Assembly (NCBI GenBank): GCA_949293315.1
Contig: CASFCH010000065.1
Location: 1 to 64,000 of the forward strand
Direction: 5' to 3'
Length of the DNA: 64,000 bases
DNA from: an uncultured Oscillospiraceae bacterium
GTDB lineage: Bacteria; Bacillota; Clostridia; Oscillospirales; Acutalibacteraceae
Under the pieces are notes generated by a model. That model did not search any database, was not told the origin of the DNA, and worked only from the letters and a program-made list of their open reading frames with translations. Numbering within the stretch: position 1 is the stretch's first letter; each line of letters begins with the position of its first letter. The position numbers and the translations under genes are program-made. Positions 16,257 to 24,866 of the stretch are shown piece by piece.

Positions 16257-17031
16257 CAAACACACCGCGCTACGCCTTGAATGGTCTGAGGTCGGTCCTA
16301 TTGCTTCTAAAGCAATTGCTGATATTATCGGCCGTTCCATCACTTGCATAGGAAAAAGGGACGATGAGACTTACTGGGAGATTCAGTTTGTCGATTATCA
16401 GATGCCGCTTTCGGAGAAATTCAAAATACTGGAACGCATCGGTGTCGCGAAAGAACAGCAAAAAGAGTACGAATCGACTATCGCAACCAGCCTGTTTATG
16501 GAGGCGTCAAAGAAGCTATTACGCTATGCTTTGAAGATTGAATATGCTGAAGAGATTATCTCTCCATGCTATCTGTGGTTGGTAGGCGTTGAGGAAAAGG
16601 ATGAGGTGCATCCGCTATTGCTGGAACTTGGAAATCTGAGTCTCAACCTTGAAGAAGTCAAAAGCAAACAGGAACTTATCTCCTATCTGATGGAGCATGG
16701 TCCAAATCATTCTTCCTTGATGGATTTCTGCGAAGAATATCGGGATAGATACGGGAATGAGCTTTGCTGGTTATACCCGATTTCTGACGGAAAACATCTT
16801 GGCACCTTTATTGTATTGGTCAAAGAAGGTATCTTGAGCCTTCCCTATGATGATGCCGACAAAGATGATTATGAACTGTTCTGTATGGAGGATATCACAT
16901 TTTTCGATTTCGATTCCATCAGTTATTTCATTGATGATTGGCATCTTTTCGACCAGGATCTGTTACAGGCAATGTATGCCATAAAACACTATCTTCAAAA
17001 ACAGGAGGAACAAAATGAAAAACAATATTGA
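16246..17031 (+). CDS. Hypothetical protein, 261 aa
   Basis: Start ATG 16,246 behind GAAAGGAA; a longer frame beginning 190 bp upstream lies over the previous gene and is rejected. Acidic, with aromatic-rich segments (LCWLYPISDGKHLGTFIVLV) and no motif I recognise. Overlaps the DUF4262-like gene by 17 bp. Confidence 0.65.
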   Translation: MNYNKHTALRLEWSEVGPIASKAIADIIGRSITCIGKRDDETYWEIQFVDYQMPLSEKFKILERIGVAKEQQKEYESTIATSLFMEASKKLLRYALKIEYAEEIISPCYLWLVGVEEKDEVHPLLLELGNLSLNLEEVKSKQELISYLMEHGPNHSSLMDFCEEYRDRYGNELCWLYPISDGKHLGTFIVLVKEGILSLPYDDADKDDYELFCMEDITFFDFDSISYFIDDWHLFDQDLLQAMYAIKHYLQKQEEQNEKQY

Positions 17032-17443
17032 ATGGATCATACATCTCTGCGCCAACGGTAACTGCGATGAGTGCGGGAAACGGGAAGAAGGATTTTTGCC
17101 GTATACCTGCAATGCGCATACACACGGTATGGAACGGTATGGACATATGGATTTTCAACTGGTACTGAATATGAAAGCGGCGGAAATTGGACGCATTCTG
17201 AATACCTTTGGTTTATGGGTGCAGTCCGGCAGACGATTCAAAGCCGGCGATATGGTATCAGACATCTATCTGGACTGTGATGTGCGGTTGGATGAATTTG
17301 AAGAGACAGGCCGCAAAGTTTTGCGTGTCATCATTCCTGATGCCGAGAATCGCTTCCCGGAGGATGAGGACTGTATGGAAGTATACCGTCTTCAGCGGCT
17401 GGAAACAGACGACCTCTGGAGAAAGGACGGTACAGTCTCGTGA
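17015..17443 (+). CDS. DUF4262-like protein
   Basis: 142 residues. A CxxC-type pair at the N-terminus (NCDECGK), then PYTCNAHTHGMERYGHMDFQ and GRRFKAGDMVSDIYLDCDV, which match my memory of the DUF4262 family, a small beta-rich protein of unknown function common in mobile elements. GGAGG precedes the ATG. It ends overlapping the GTG of the YodL-like gene by 4 bp. Confidence 0.7.
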   Translation: MKNNIEWIIHLCANGNCDECGKREEGFLPYTCNAHTHGMERYGHMDFQLVLNMKAAEIGRILNTFGLWVQSGRRFKAGDMVSDIYLDCDVRLDEFEETGRKVLRVIIPDAENRFPEDEDCMEVYRLQRLETDDLWRKDGTVS

Positions 17444-18144
17444 AGGTTACAATCTATCAAATCGTACCGGAACTGGATAATGATTATATGATGTTTCGGG
17501 ATTTTAGAAATCTGTGCATTGCCTGCGGCGGCGAATTGCCAGCCGAATGCTATGAGGCGGTGTACACAGGAGAAGTCAATGCGGTCACGCTTGAAGATGT
17601 GTATCGGATTTTCAATATAGAACATCCCAAAGGCTTCCGGGGGCATTCATTGTCCCCGTCGGATGTCGTGGAAATCTATGATTTCGCAGAGGAAAGCAGT
17701 TTTTATTATTGCAATCCGGCAGGTTTTTTGAAAATCCCGTTTGACAAGAAGAAAGCGTTTTCGGAAATCCAAAACCACGATTATGAGCAGTGTGAAATCA
17801 TTCGCTGCGGAAATTTTTCCATTGTGTTTTTAGGAGCACAGGGAATGCAAAGCGCACACTGCTCAAAAGTAGTCCTAACTCGCTGCAAATACAGTAAATC
17901 ACAACTGGGCTACAGACTCAGATATTTCCCGTGGGGTGAGGATGGTTATCAAGATAAAGAATTCTTGTCTCGTCCGAAAGTGCTGTATGTGGAAAGCGGC
18001 TTCAAAAACATTCCAGTTTCAGCTTTTTATGAACGAACAGATGAAATACAAAAGAGCTGGCCAGGAAGGTTTAGCGATGATTGCTTGAAACTTGCAGAAA
18101 AATGGTGCCGTGAAAACGGATACCGGTACTCGTATTTGCTGTAA
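17440..18144 (+). CDS. YodL-like domain protein
   Basis: 234 residues, GTG start overlapping the previous stop. Residues ~1-105 carry the YodL pattern: a first strand KVTIYQIVPELD, YEAVYTGEVNAVTLEDVYRI, then FNIEHPKGFRGHSLSPSDVV and SSFYYCNPAGFLKIPF. YodL-domain proteins are very common in Clostridia conjugative elements, and their function is not established. The remaining ~130 residues are unique. Confidence 0.75.
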   Translation: MKVTIYQIVPELDNDYMMFRDFRNLCIACGGELPAECYEAVYTGEVNAVTLEDVYRIFNIEHPKGFRGHSLSPSDVVEIYDFAEESSFYYCNPAGFLKIPFDKKKAFSEIQNHDYEQCEIIRCGNFSIVFLGAQGMQSAHCSKVVLTRCKYSKSQLGYRLRYFPWGEDGYQDKEFLSRPKVLYVESGFKNIPVSAFYERTDEIQKSWPGRFSDDCLKLAEKWCRENGYRYSYLL

Positions 18145-18164
18145 AGCCACAGAAAGGATGAGCG

Positions 18165-18836
18165 ATGAAAGAATTCTTATTAAAAATGATCCCCATAAAA
18201 ACCACGGACCGATTCCCGTTTCGATGCAGGCAATGCGGCGCTTGCTGCCGAAGAGTGCGTGAAAGCGTACCGCTGGAGAGCCTGGATGTATTTCGTCTGG
18301 CAAAATTCTTCAGGGACAGCGGTGCAAAGATTTGGTCGATAGATGATGTTCTGGCTGAATACGCCGAGCCGGTACTGCTACACGAGTCAGGATATTTGGC
18401 ATTTATGCTCAAGACGGTTGGCGAAGATGATGCGTGCATATTTTTGAAAGACAACAGATGCACCATTCACGATGTAAACCCACGAGCTTGTCGTACATAC
18501 CCGATTTCGATAGGACCGGACGGCAAAGGCGGCTATGAACAATTTATCAGTATGGAGCAGCCTCATCATAATAACGGTCCGCAGATGTCGGTCAAAAAGT
18601 GGGTACAAAGGCGTTGTTCCAAACAGGACTTTGCGTTTTGGGACGAAGAATACGACACCGTAAAAGAGATCGCACAGTTGCTTGAAAGAGTGCCGGAATG
18701 CGATAAACCAAGAGCGCTGATGCTTTTCATCCGCTATAAATATTCAGATTTTGATTTGGACAAGTCCTTTATCGAGCAGTATAAGCGAAATAATAATCGC
18801 TTGATTGCTGCGCTGAGAAGGCTTGCCGGAGAATAA
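18165..18836 (+). CDS. YkgJ-type cysteine-cluster protein (copy 1)
   Basis: 223 residues. The cysteine pattern of YkgJ proteins is clear: FRCRQCGACCRRV near residue 20 and CIFLKDNRCTIHDVNPRACR near residue 95, eight Cys in all, probably binding zinc or an iron-sulfur cluster. Function of the family is unproven. A second, divergent copy lies 316 bp downstream, both in the same operon. Confidence 0.85.
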   Translation: MKEFLLKMIPIKTTDRFPFRCRQCGACCRRVRESVPLESLDVFRLAKFFRDSGAKIWSIDDVLAEYAEPVLLHESGYLAFMLKTVGEDDACIFLKDNRCTIHDVNPRACRTYPISIGPDGKGGYEQFISMEQPHHNNGPQMSVKKWVQRRCSKQDFAFWDEEYDTVKEIAQLLERVPECDKPRALMLFIRYKYSDFDLDKSFIEQYKRNNNRLIAALRRLAGE

Positions 18837-18866
18837 TAACGCCATAAAGGCAGAAAGGAAATCACG

Positions 18867-19082
18867 ATGGAAAAACTTGTACTGATCTTTAAGGGCAGAG
18901 ATGATTGGGACAGACCTGTTTATGAGTCAAATGGCCAGCTTTATGTGGATGTCAATCCGTATAGGAATCGCAGAGCGAATATCCATACGAAATGTGACAA
19001 CGACTTTTACGGCGAGCCTGATATGCCGATCAGAGATAGCCTGGAGGTAGAATTTGTTCCGAGCCGAGACACTTGGGACTAA
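18867..19082 (+). CDS. Small hypothetical protein between the two YkgJ genes
   Basis: 71 residues (MEKLVLIFKGRDDWDRPVYE), beta-rich and acidic, with GAAAGGAA upstream of ATG. Similar short proteins accompany YodL-type genes in mobile elements. No function can be given. Confidence 0.6.
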   Translation: MEKLVLIFKGRDDWDRPVYESNGQLYVDVNPYRNRRANIHTKCDNDFYGEPDMPIRDSLEVEFVPSRDTWD

Positions 19083-19104
19083 ACAGGATATAAGAAATCA
19101 CAGC

Positions 19105-19127
19105 GAGGCGCCGACTTCCGGCGCCTC
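19105..19127 (+). terminator. Hairpin between small ORF and second YkgJ gene
   Basis: Perfect 8-bp GC-rich stem GAGGCGCC / GGCGCCTC with a 7-nt loop. No T run follows, so it may be a processing or pausing structure rather than a terminator. Confidence 0.4.
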
Positions 19128-19152
19128 CACTATTTGTAGGAGGAACTCCAAA

Positions 19153-19860
19153 ATGAAAGAAAGAAATATAGAACTATTTAAGCAGAGACAGCTTGGGCTT
19201 GATGACACCTTCAAGTTTCACTGTACAATGTGTGGCAGATGCTGTATTAACCGAGAGGATATTCTTTTGCCGCCGAGAGATCTTTATGCTATGGCAAAAG
19301 AACTAAACTTTACTTCCAAAGAGTTTTTTGATAAATACTGTGAGGTATTTATTGGCTCCGATACCAGAATACCTGTTGTCAGGTTAAAACCGGTTGGTTC
19401 CGTCAAAAGATGCCCACTGCTGAAAGATCGAAGATGCTCCGTTCATCAAGCAAAACCGACCGTCTGTGCATTGTTTCCGATTGGCCGTTTTATGCTTTCA
19501 GAAAAGTCTGAAGGCAAACTGACAAAGCAGAAAACCGGATACTTTTTTGTGAATCCGGGCTGTGGAGATGATTCTGAAACACAGACCGTTCGCGATTGGC
19601 TGAACGCATTCGGCATTCCACTGGAGGATCCGTTTTTCAAAGTTTGGCAAGACGCGCTTATCAATTTGTCGATGGAAATGCAGAGAATTGAAAAAAGCGT
19701 TGGCGGTGAGTTGATGGACGATATTTGGAGTATGGTTTTTTGGGTTATGTACATTGACTATGATATGAAAAAAGACTTTATGGAGCAGTTTACAGAAAAG
19801 CAGTATAAGATGATTGCGCTGTTGAAGGCGTTGCCGCTCCCGAAAGGTGGTAAAAAATAA
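19153..19860 (+). CDS. YkgJ-type cysteine-cluster protein (copy 2)
   Basis: 235 residues. FHCTMCGRCCINREDILLPP near residue 20 and CPLLKDRRCSVHQAKPTVCA near residue 90 give the same eight-Cys pattern as copy 1, but the sequences are clearly divergent, so this is an old duplication or two independent members. Start ATG 19,153 behind GGAGGAA; an upstream in-frame start lies over the previous gene. Stop and next start share one base. Confidence 0.85.
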   Translation: MKERNIELFKQRQLGLDDTFKFHCTMCGRCCINREDILLPPRDLYAMAKELNFTSKEFFDKYCEVFIGSDTRIPVVRLKPVGSVKRCPLLKDRRCSVHQAKPTVCALFPIGRFMLSEKSEGKLTKQKTGYFFVNPGCGDDSETQTVRDWLNAFGIPLEDPFFKVWQDALINLSMEMQRIEKSVGGELMDDIWSMVFWVMYIDYDMKKDFMEQFTEKQYKMIALLKALPLPKGGKK

Positions 19861-20525
19861 TGGACGAAAATCGCAATCAAAATCAGATCATCCGAAAAGA
19901 TGCCAGGAGCTGTTTTGTAGAAAGCTTGAGTGACGCATTTGAAATCGGAAAAGTGCATCTCGCATTTGCTACCTATGACCTGACGAGACCGGCAGGTCAG
20001 CGGCAGACCAACAACATTCATATCTATATTGCCGTGGATGAGTTTTTGGATTTATGCCGTAAGATTGAATGCGGTGAACTTAGGTATATGCTGCAAAACA
20101 AAAAACAAAACAAGGATATGACTCCCCTGTATCAGTGCCTTGGCGGTACATCTGCAGAAAAATTGGCAAAATACGGTCGTTCCAGAAAAGACGGGATGAG
20201 CCTGTCCAGAACAGCAAAGCTTATATGCGGCACAAAAGCAGATTTTCTGTTTGTCGCAGACAGCGGACCGGGACAAACTGATGCCAAAGGGCTTATCGTT
20301 CCGAAGTTCGGTAACAAACCCGAAAACCATGTTTCCATCTCTATGAGTTTCGAGTCATTCAGTGAAATGATGCTGTTGACAAAGGAACATTTCAGAGCTT
20401 GGTTATCTGCTTGGTATTCTTTGAAAATACAGTCTGCAGGGAATCAGAAATCGTTTTATTCCTCAGACGAGCAGACATCGGAGAACGATTTTGCGGAGGA
20501 CTATGGTTCACAGCCAATGTTCTAA
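19860..20525 (+). CDS. Hypothetical protein ending the operon
   Basis: 221 residues with mixed alpha/beta pattern; HLAFATYDLTRPAGQRQTNN and a later KADFLFVADSGPGQTDAKGL. The first half suggests an OB-like or ssDNA-binding surface but this is a guess. ATG shares its A with the preceding TAA. A strong terminator follows. Confidence 0.6.
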   Translation: MDENRNQNQIIRKDARSCFVESLSDAFEIGKVHLAFATYDLTRPAGQRQTNNIHIYIAVDEFLDLCRKIECGELRYMLQNKKQNKDMTPLYQCLGGTSAEKLAKYGRSRKDGMSLSRTAKLICGTKADFLFVADSGPGQTDAKGLIVPKFGNKPENHVSISMSFESFSEMMLLTKEHFRAWLSAWYSLKIQSAGNQKSFYSSDEQTSENDFAEDYGSQPMF

Positions 20526-20539
20526 AGTACTATATCGCA

Positions 20540-20572
20540 GCGCAGTCCTTTTGAGGATTGCGCTGTTTTTTT
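20540..20572 (+). terminator. Terminator of the long operon
   Basis: Stem GCGCAGTCC / GGATTGCGC with a 6-nt loop and a seven-T run. Confidence 0.85.
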
Positions 20573-20641
20573 GTAATGCAAAGAAAATAAAACCACCTGC
20601 TATGCAGGTGTGTTCCCAGTCAGCTTTAGCTTCAAGCAAAA

Positions 20642-20698
20642 ACCTCCTATGTTATAATAAGTGCAGGTTCGCCAACCGCACAAATAAACATAGGAGGT
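20642..20698 (+). promoter_or_regulatory. 5' hairpin hiding the transposase ribosome site
   Basis: ACCTCCTATGTT (20,642-20,653) is perfectly complementary to AACATAGGAGGT (20,687-20,698), which contains the Shine-Dalgarno of tnpA; an inner stem GTGC..GGTT / AACC..GCAC closes the loop. This is the known IS200 way of keeping transposase translation very low. Confidence 0.85.
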
Positions 20699-20704
20699 AT
20701 CCAA

Positions 20705-21181
20705 ATGGATAAGAATAGTTTAGCCCATACGAAATGGGAATGCAAGTATCATATCGTATTTGCACCAAAATATAGACGTAAAGAGATTTATAAAAATATA
20801 CGAGCAGATATAGGACGTATATTAAGTGAATTATGCAAAAGAAAAGGGATAGAGATCATAGCGGCGGAAGCCTGTATCGATCACATTCACATGTTTGTGA
20901 GAATACCGCCCAAATATAGTGTATCAGAGATTATGGGATATTTAAAAGGAAAAAGTTCGCTTATGATTTTTGAAAGGCATGCAAATTTAAAATATAAATA
21001 TGGAAATCGTCATTTTTGGTGTAGAGGATATTATGTAGATACAGTAGGGAAAAATGCAAAAAGAATTGAAGAATATATAAGAAATCAATTAAAAGAGGAT
21101 CTGGAATACGACCAAATGACGTTAAAAGAGTATATTGACCCGTTCACGGGTGAGCCGGTAGACCCAAACAAGAGAAAGTAA
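20705..21181 (+). CDS. tnpA: IS200 transposase TnpA (Y1 HUH)
   Basis: 158 residues, full length for IS200 TnpA. The HUH metal motif is HIHMF (~residues 60-64), and the catalytic tyrosine lies in RGYYVDTVG (~residue 117). It moves single-stranded IS copies by cutting at stem-loop ends, preferentially during replication. The ORF is intact; translation is throttled by the hairpin over its ribosome site. Codon use is AT-richer than its neighbours, as expected for a recent insertion. Confidence 0.95.
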   Translation: MDKNSLAHTKWECKYHIVFAPKYRRKEIYKNIRADIGRILSELCKRKGIEIIAAEACIDHIHMFVRIPPKYSVSEIMGYLKGKSSLMIFERHANLKYKYGNRHFWCRGYYVDTVGKNAKRIEEYIRNQLKEDLEYDQMTLKEYIDPFTGEPVDPNKRK

Positions 21182-21512
21182 CCCTTTAGGGTTCGTTCGG
21201 GAATATAGTGCGGAAGGCGGACTATTCAGAGCCTCTTTAGAGGCAAGCAGGTAATGGCGGCTTATAGCCGCAGAGCAAGCCACCGGCTAAGCCGGTGGTC
21301 TTGACTATGCCTGAAAATAAACTGTCCCGGCCCGATTTGCATAATCGCTTGGTTCTGACAAAATAAGATGATAGTGTACCTGTTTCGACAAAAGTTCTTA
21401 TTTCGGAATAAATATCGCTCACATTTCATTTTTGTTCCGAAACGGGAACGGAATATTGACAAAGAGAATAGGCTGTGCTAAAATGGGAACACTAATATAG
21501 GAGGTGATCTCA
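21182..21512. other. Non-coding stretch: IS right end plus promoter of the DUF4143 gene
   Basis: After tnpA come the IS right-end hairpin (to ~21,305), then an AT-rich region with short inverted repeats around TTCCG / CGGAA (~21,434-21,452), and a strong promoter: TTGACA (21,456-21,461), 17-bp spacer, extended -10 TGCTAAAAT (to 21,484). No gene seen. Confidence 0.65.
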
Positions 21513-22739
21513 TTGGTACAACGAAAAGAATATTTAGATCAGCTCATCAATTGGAAAGATGAACAGGTTATCAAAGTGGTGACAGGCATCCGCCGCTGCG
21601 GAAAATCTACACTTTTGCTTCAGTTTCAGCAGTGGCTGAAGGAAAACGGAGTCACAGACGAGCAGATCGTTTCCGTCAACTTTGAGGAACTGGAATACGA
21701 AGAACTGCTTGATTATAAAAAGTTGTATCAGTATCTCAAAGAGCGTTTGGTAAGCGGGAAAACCACATATATTTTTCTCGATGAGATCCAGAAAGTTTCT
21801 TCCTTTGAAAAGGTTGTAGACAGTTTGTATGTAAAGCCGAATGTCGATCTGTATATCACCGGCTCCAATGCGTATATGCTTTCAGGAGATTTAGCAACAC
21901 TTTTGACCGGCAGATATGTGGAGATCAAAATGTTGCCGCTGTCCTTTGGGGAGTTTCTTTTCATGACGGGGTTAGAGCCGGAACAGGGATTTCCTGAATA
22001 TTTAAGAAGCGGCGGTATGCCGTATATTGCCGCCATGAATCGCACCGATGAAAAGGTAAGCACCTATTTAGAGGGAATTTACAACACGGTGATCGTAAAA
22101 GATATTGAGGACCGGCAGGCAAGAAAGGAAAGTGATCCTTCCAAGCGGAAAATCACCGATATAGCGTTACTCAAGACAATTGCAAAGTATCTTGCCAGCG
22201 TAATCGGTAATCCCGTATCGGTCAGAAGTATCACGGACTATCTGATCTCAAACGGAAGAAAAATCTCGCCCAATACCGTAAATGACTATGTAGAAGCCTT
22301 AACGGAGTCCTTTATCTTTTACCCGGCGGAGCGTTTTGATATTGTGGGAAAACAGCTGCTGAAGGCAAACCGAAAAATGTATATCGTTGATCTTGGACTG
22401 AGAAATCATATTCTTCCGCGCAGAAGTTATGATCTTGGTTTTTCTCTTGAAAATATGGTTTATTTTGAACTCCTGCGTCGGGGTTATAAGGTGACGATAG
22501 GCAGGGTTGGAAATACAGAGGTTGATTTTGTTGCTGAAAAGCAGGGCGCATATGAATATTTCCAGGTTACAGCAGATATGACGGCAAAGGAAACTTTTGA
22601 CCGGGAAATCAGACCGCTTGAAAACATCCGGGATAATTATGAAAAGACGATACTAACAATGGATCGGCTGACGCCCGGCAATTATAACGGGATCCAGGTG
22701 CGGTATTTACTGGATTGGCTGATAGGGACAAAGAACTGA
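21513..22739 (+). CDS. AAA-family ATPase with DUF4143 domain
   Basis: 408 residues. Walker A GIRRCGKST near residue 25, Walker B TYIFLDEIQ near residue 88, then the C-terminal DUF4143 domain (~residues 200-390) with the nuclease-like segment NTEVDFVAEKQGAYEYFQV. These proteins are widespread in bacteria and elements; a DNA-related function is suspected but not proven. TTG at 21,513 is chosen because AGGAGG lies 8 nt upstream; a GTG at 21,504 falls inside it. Single-gene unit with its own promoter and terminator, typical of a cargo insert. Confidence 0.88.
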   Translation: MVQRKEYLDQLINWKDEQVIKVVTGIRRCGKSTLLLQFQQWLKENGVTDEQIVSVNFEELEYEELLDYKKLYQYLKERLVSGKTTYIFLDEIQKVSSFEKVVDSLYVKPNVDLYITGSNAYMLSGDLATLLTGRYVEIKMLPLSFGEFLFMTGLEPEQGFPEYLRSGGMPYIAAMNRTDEKVSTYLEGIYNTVIVKDIEDRQARKESDPSKRKITDIALLKTIAKYLASVIGNPVSVRSITDYLISNGRKISPNTVNDYVEALTESFIFYPAERFDIVGKQLLKANRKMYIVDLGLRNHILPRRSYDLGFSLENMVYFELLRRGYKVTIGRVGNTEVDFVAEKQGAYEYFQVTADMTAKETFDREIRPLENIRDNYEKTILTMDRLTPGNYNGIQVRYLLDWLIGTKN

Positions 22740-22762
22740 ATAAGGCACACTGCGGCATTTCG

Positions 22763-22806
22763 CATAGCTGCTTGGTTTTACAAAAAATCGGGCAGCTATG
22801 TTTTTT
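22763..22806 (+). terminator. Terminator after the DUF4143 gene
   Basis: CATAGCTGC / GCAGCTATG with a 20-nt loop and a six-T run. Confidence 0.7.
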
Positions 22807-22895
22807 ATGGCAGATGCAGCGCAGTTCTTTCAAGAATTTCACTGTTTTTTGCGTCTGAAAATGAAATGTCCTATAAAATGGCAAGGGTTATGCCG

Positions 22896-22924
22896 ATGAC
22901 ACGAAAATCCAACTGTGATATACT
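22896..22924 (+). promoter_or_regulatory. Promoter of the zinc-ribbon/membrane gene cluster
   Basis: ATGACA (22,896-22,901), 17-bp spacer, TATACT (22,919-22,924). A short hairpin CGGTT / AACCG lies downstream near 22,956-22,973. Confidence 0.5.
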
Positions 22925-22995
22925 ATTATCGTCCACACTTAGGTCTTGACCACTTCGGTTATAAAACCGAAAAAATATATAAAGGAGTGTGCGAT

Positions 22996-23391
22996 ATGAA
23001 ATATTGTCCTTATTGCGGTGCATCCGTTGTGGATGACACCGTTTCTTTTTGCTCTGAATGCGGTAAGAGCTTGAGCCTTGCTGCTAAACAGCCTGAGGAA
23101 AAAGAACATTCAAAATCTACTAAAAAACCTACTAAGAAAAAGGGCTCCGGCACCGCGCCGCATCTGAAGAAAAAGAAACCAAAAAATTCAAATCCGGATC
23201 CGCTGGAATCTTCAGAAGAAGAGACAAAGGCGGAGGACGGATATGACGGTTACTATGATGACATTGTTCCGACTGATACCGGGAAACCACGCGAAGGTGT
23301 AGATTGGGTTCTGATGAAGAAAATCGGGCTGATAGGAGCAGCGGTTGTGGTTATTATCTGCCTGTGTATAGCGGCTATGTACTTACTTTGA
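22996..23391 (+). CDS. Zinc-ribbon membrane protein
   Basis: 131 residues: N-terminal zinc ribbon (MKYCPYCGASVV and FCSECGKSL, two CxxC pairs), a long Lys-rich then acidic linker without fixed structure, and one C-terminal membrane helix (GLIGAAVVVIICLCIAAMYL). It should sit in the membrane with the ribbon in the cytoplasm. Common type in Clostridia, role unknown. Start ATG 22,996 follows AAAGGAG. Confidence 0.75.
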   Translation: MKYCPYCGASVVDDTVSFCSECGKSLSLAAKQPEEKEHSKSTKKPTKKKGSGTAPHLKKKKPKNSNPDPLESSEEETKAEDGYDGYYDDIVPTDTGKPREGVDWVLMKKIGLIGAAVVVIICLCIAAMYLL

Positions 23392-23450
23392 TGTTGCAGT
23401 TTTTCCTCGTGATTCGTGTAATAGAATAAAACACGCAATGAGGTGAGGAA

Positions 23451-24011
23451 ATGTATATTTCAAAAGGTACGGTTATCAGTCCTTCCACAGAGGATTTGTT
23501 GTTTGTGGTACGAGGCGGAGTCAAATTTCAGTTAACTGATCAAGAGGCAGCTTTATGGCTGAACGGCAGGTTTCAGTTTATCAACGAGAAAACGGAAGAT
23601 GAGCGGCGCTGTCTAAAAAAATTAAAAAGAATGGGGCTTGTCGAAACTTCTCAAAGTCAGTCTGAAGTCGAGAAGTATCGGATACTGACGCAGTGTGTGC
23701 TATGCCCGGCGGTTCCAAAGAGAATTCGTCATCGTACCACAAGAAAAGAGAGAGAAATGCTTGATTGGCTGATAAAAGCAGAGCTGCATTTGACGGTCGC
23801 AGAGCTTGTCTGCCTGAATGAGAAAGGTATTTCCCCTACGGAGGATCTGCTGTACTCCTATAACAGGCAGGCGCTTACGGAGGCAATCTATCTGGATCAC
23901 AGCATTCAGGATAATGTCTTGGAAGCACAGATGGAACATTCTCCTGCCAGAGATGTAACGGTGGCAACAATTTTAAGCCTTCTTAGGAAAAAGAGAATTT
24001 TGTTGCTGTGA
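23451..24011 (+). CDS. Hypothetical winged-helix-like protein
   Basis: 186 residues. The N-terminal part contains a stretch (LTDQEAALWLNGRFQFINEK, then RRCLKKLKRMGLVETSQSQS) that could form a winged helix; no family is recognised. GAGGTGAGG precedes the ATG. Ten bp separate it from the next membrane-protein gene. Confidence 0.6.
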   Translation: MYISKGTVISPSTEDLLFVVRGGVKFQLTDQEAALWLNGRFQFINEKTEDERRCLKKLKRMGLVETSQSQSEVEKYRILTQCVLCPAVPKRIRHRTTRKEREMLDWLIKAELHLTVAELVCLNEKGISPTEDLLYSYNRQALTEAIYLDHSIQDNVLEAQMEHSPARDVTVATILSLLRKKRILLL

Positions 24012-24020
24012 GGTGATATA

Positions 24021-24539
24021 ATGAAAGAAAGATTTAAACGATTGCCTGAGGCACTGCAAAAGCAGGTGATCTACCGCCTGGGCGCAGGGGCGATTTTTTT
24101 ACTGTGTACCATTTTGATATTGATTTTTTTCAGGGATATCTATCTTTTGCTACCGGCCCTGTGTTTTGCTGTCTTTTTTATTTTGAATGGTTTATGGGTG
24201 TTCTTTGAAACTGACGCAGGGAAATATGTGGTAATTGAAGGACGCTGCACAGGAGTTGAAAAAACACCGCTGCGTAAGCGTATCAAAAACATTCACATAG
24301 AAACAGACGATATTACAGTCAAAGTTATTGTCAAGCAGCGAATGAAGCAGCTTGCCATCGGAGATAATATAAGGGTGTATGTTTTCGAGAAAACTCCGGT
24401 GTACGACCAGGAACAATGCAAATTGCTCTGTTCGTACCTTGCATTGGAAAAGACAAGGAGGGAAAGTGGAAATGGTGACAGCAGAGGATTTGTTGCTGAT
24501 TCTGGAGGAGATCAAGAACCTGGTTCTGACGAATTCTGA
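24021..24539 (+). CDS. Membrane protein of unknown function
   Basis: 172 residues. Two adjacent membrane helices (GAGAIFLLCTILILIFF and YLLLPALCFAVFFILNGLWV), followed by a soluble beta-rich domain (~70-150, VIEGRCTGVEKTPLRKRIKN) reminiscent of small OB-like domains attached to membrane anchors, and a Gly/Ser/acidic tail. Overlaps the next small gene. Confidence 0.65.
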   Translation: MKERFKRLPEALQKQVIYRLGAGAIFLLCTILILIFFRDIYLLLPALCFAVFFILNGLWVFFETDAGKYVVIEGRCTGVEKTPLRKRIKNIHIETDDITVKVIVKQRMKQLAIGDNIRVYVFEKTPVYDQEQCKLLCSYLALEKTRRESGNGDSRGFVADSGGDQEPGSDEF

Positions 24540-24627
24540 TAGTGACGGTAATACGGATTTCGACAGCCAGAAGGTACGAATTGCGCTTGAACTCGCAAAG
24601 ACAGAACTCATACAGTCTCTGAATTGA
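24472..24627 (+). CDS. Small acidic helical protein
   Basis: 51 residues, ATG 24,472 behind AGGAGGG: MVTAEDLLLILEEIKNLVLT followed by an acidic loop and a helix. It overlaps the end of the preceding gene by 68 bp in another frame; the good ribosome site supports it. Function unknown. Confidence 0.55.
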   Translation: MVTAEDLLLILEEIKNLVLTNSDSDGNTDFDSQKVRIALELAKTELIQSLN

Positions 24628-24660
24628 AACGGAGGGACGCGACAATTTTTATGCGGCGGA

Positions 24661-24689
24661 TTGACTGGGAGAAACAAGTATGCTATAAT
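24661..24689 (+). promoter_or_regulatory. Promoter of leader unit A
   Basis: TTGACT (24,661-24,666), 17-bp spacer, extended -10 TGCTATAAT (24,681-24,689). The same layout and nearly the same sequence occur at 35,919. Confidence 0.85.
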
Positions 24690-24706
24690 ACTTTTGATAG
24701 TTTCAA

Positions 24707-24783
24707 GGTTTTCACTCGAAAATCCAAAGTAACAGGTTATCAAAGTGTCAGTTAGCACAGTTGTGCTGATTGGCACTTTTTTT
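24707..24783 (+). ncRNA. Structured leader with terminator (unit A)
   Basis: Hairpin 1 GGTTTTC / GAAAATCC (24,707-24,725), then GGTTAT linker, then terminator hairpin AGTGTCAGTTAGCAC / GTGCTGATTGGCACT (24,744-24,777) with a seven-T run. It aligns with unit B at 35,965-36,039: the stretch TGATAGTTTCAAGGTTT is identical and both stems are kept although their sequences differ. Further short hairpins (CCTGC / GCAGG; TGCAGG / CCTGCA) lie before the SSB-like gene. Likely attenuator. Confidence 0.75.
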
Positions 24784-24866
24784 GTTTCTCTTGGTTTCCG
24801 CCTGCAAAGCAGGTTGAAATAAATATTTTTTATGCAGGTAGTCCCTGCAAGAAAGGAGTTTTAACA

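Larger units (their letters stand above)
20585..21305 (+). mobile_element. IS200-type insertion sequence
   Basis: A single HUH transposase gene is framed by subterminal hairpins: CACCTGC / GCAGGTG (20,594-20,610) on the left and CCACCGGC / GCCGGTGG (21,280-21,298) on the right. No tnpB is present, so it is IS200 rather than IS605. Exact ends are approximate. It sits between the terminator of the long operon and the promoter of the DUF4143 gene and interrupts no obvious ORF. Confidence 0.85.
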
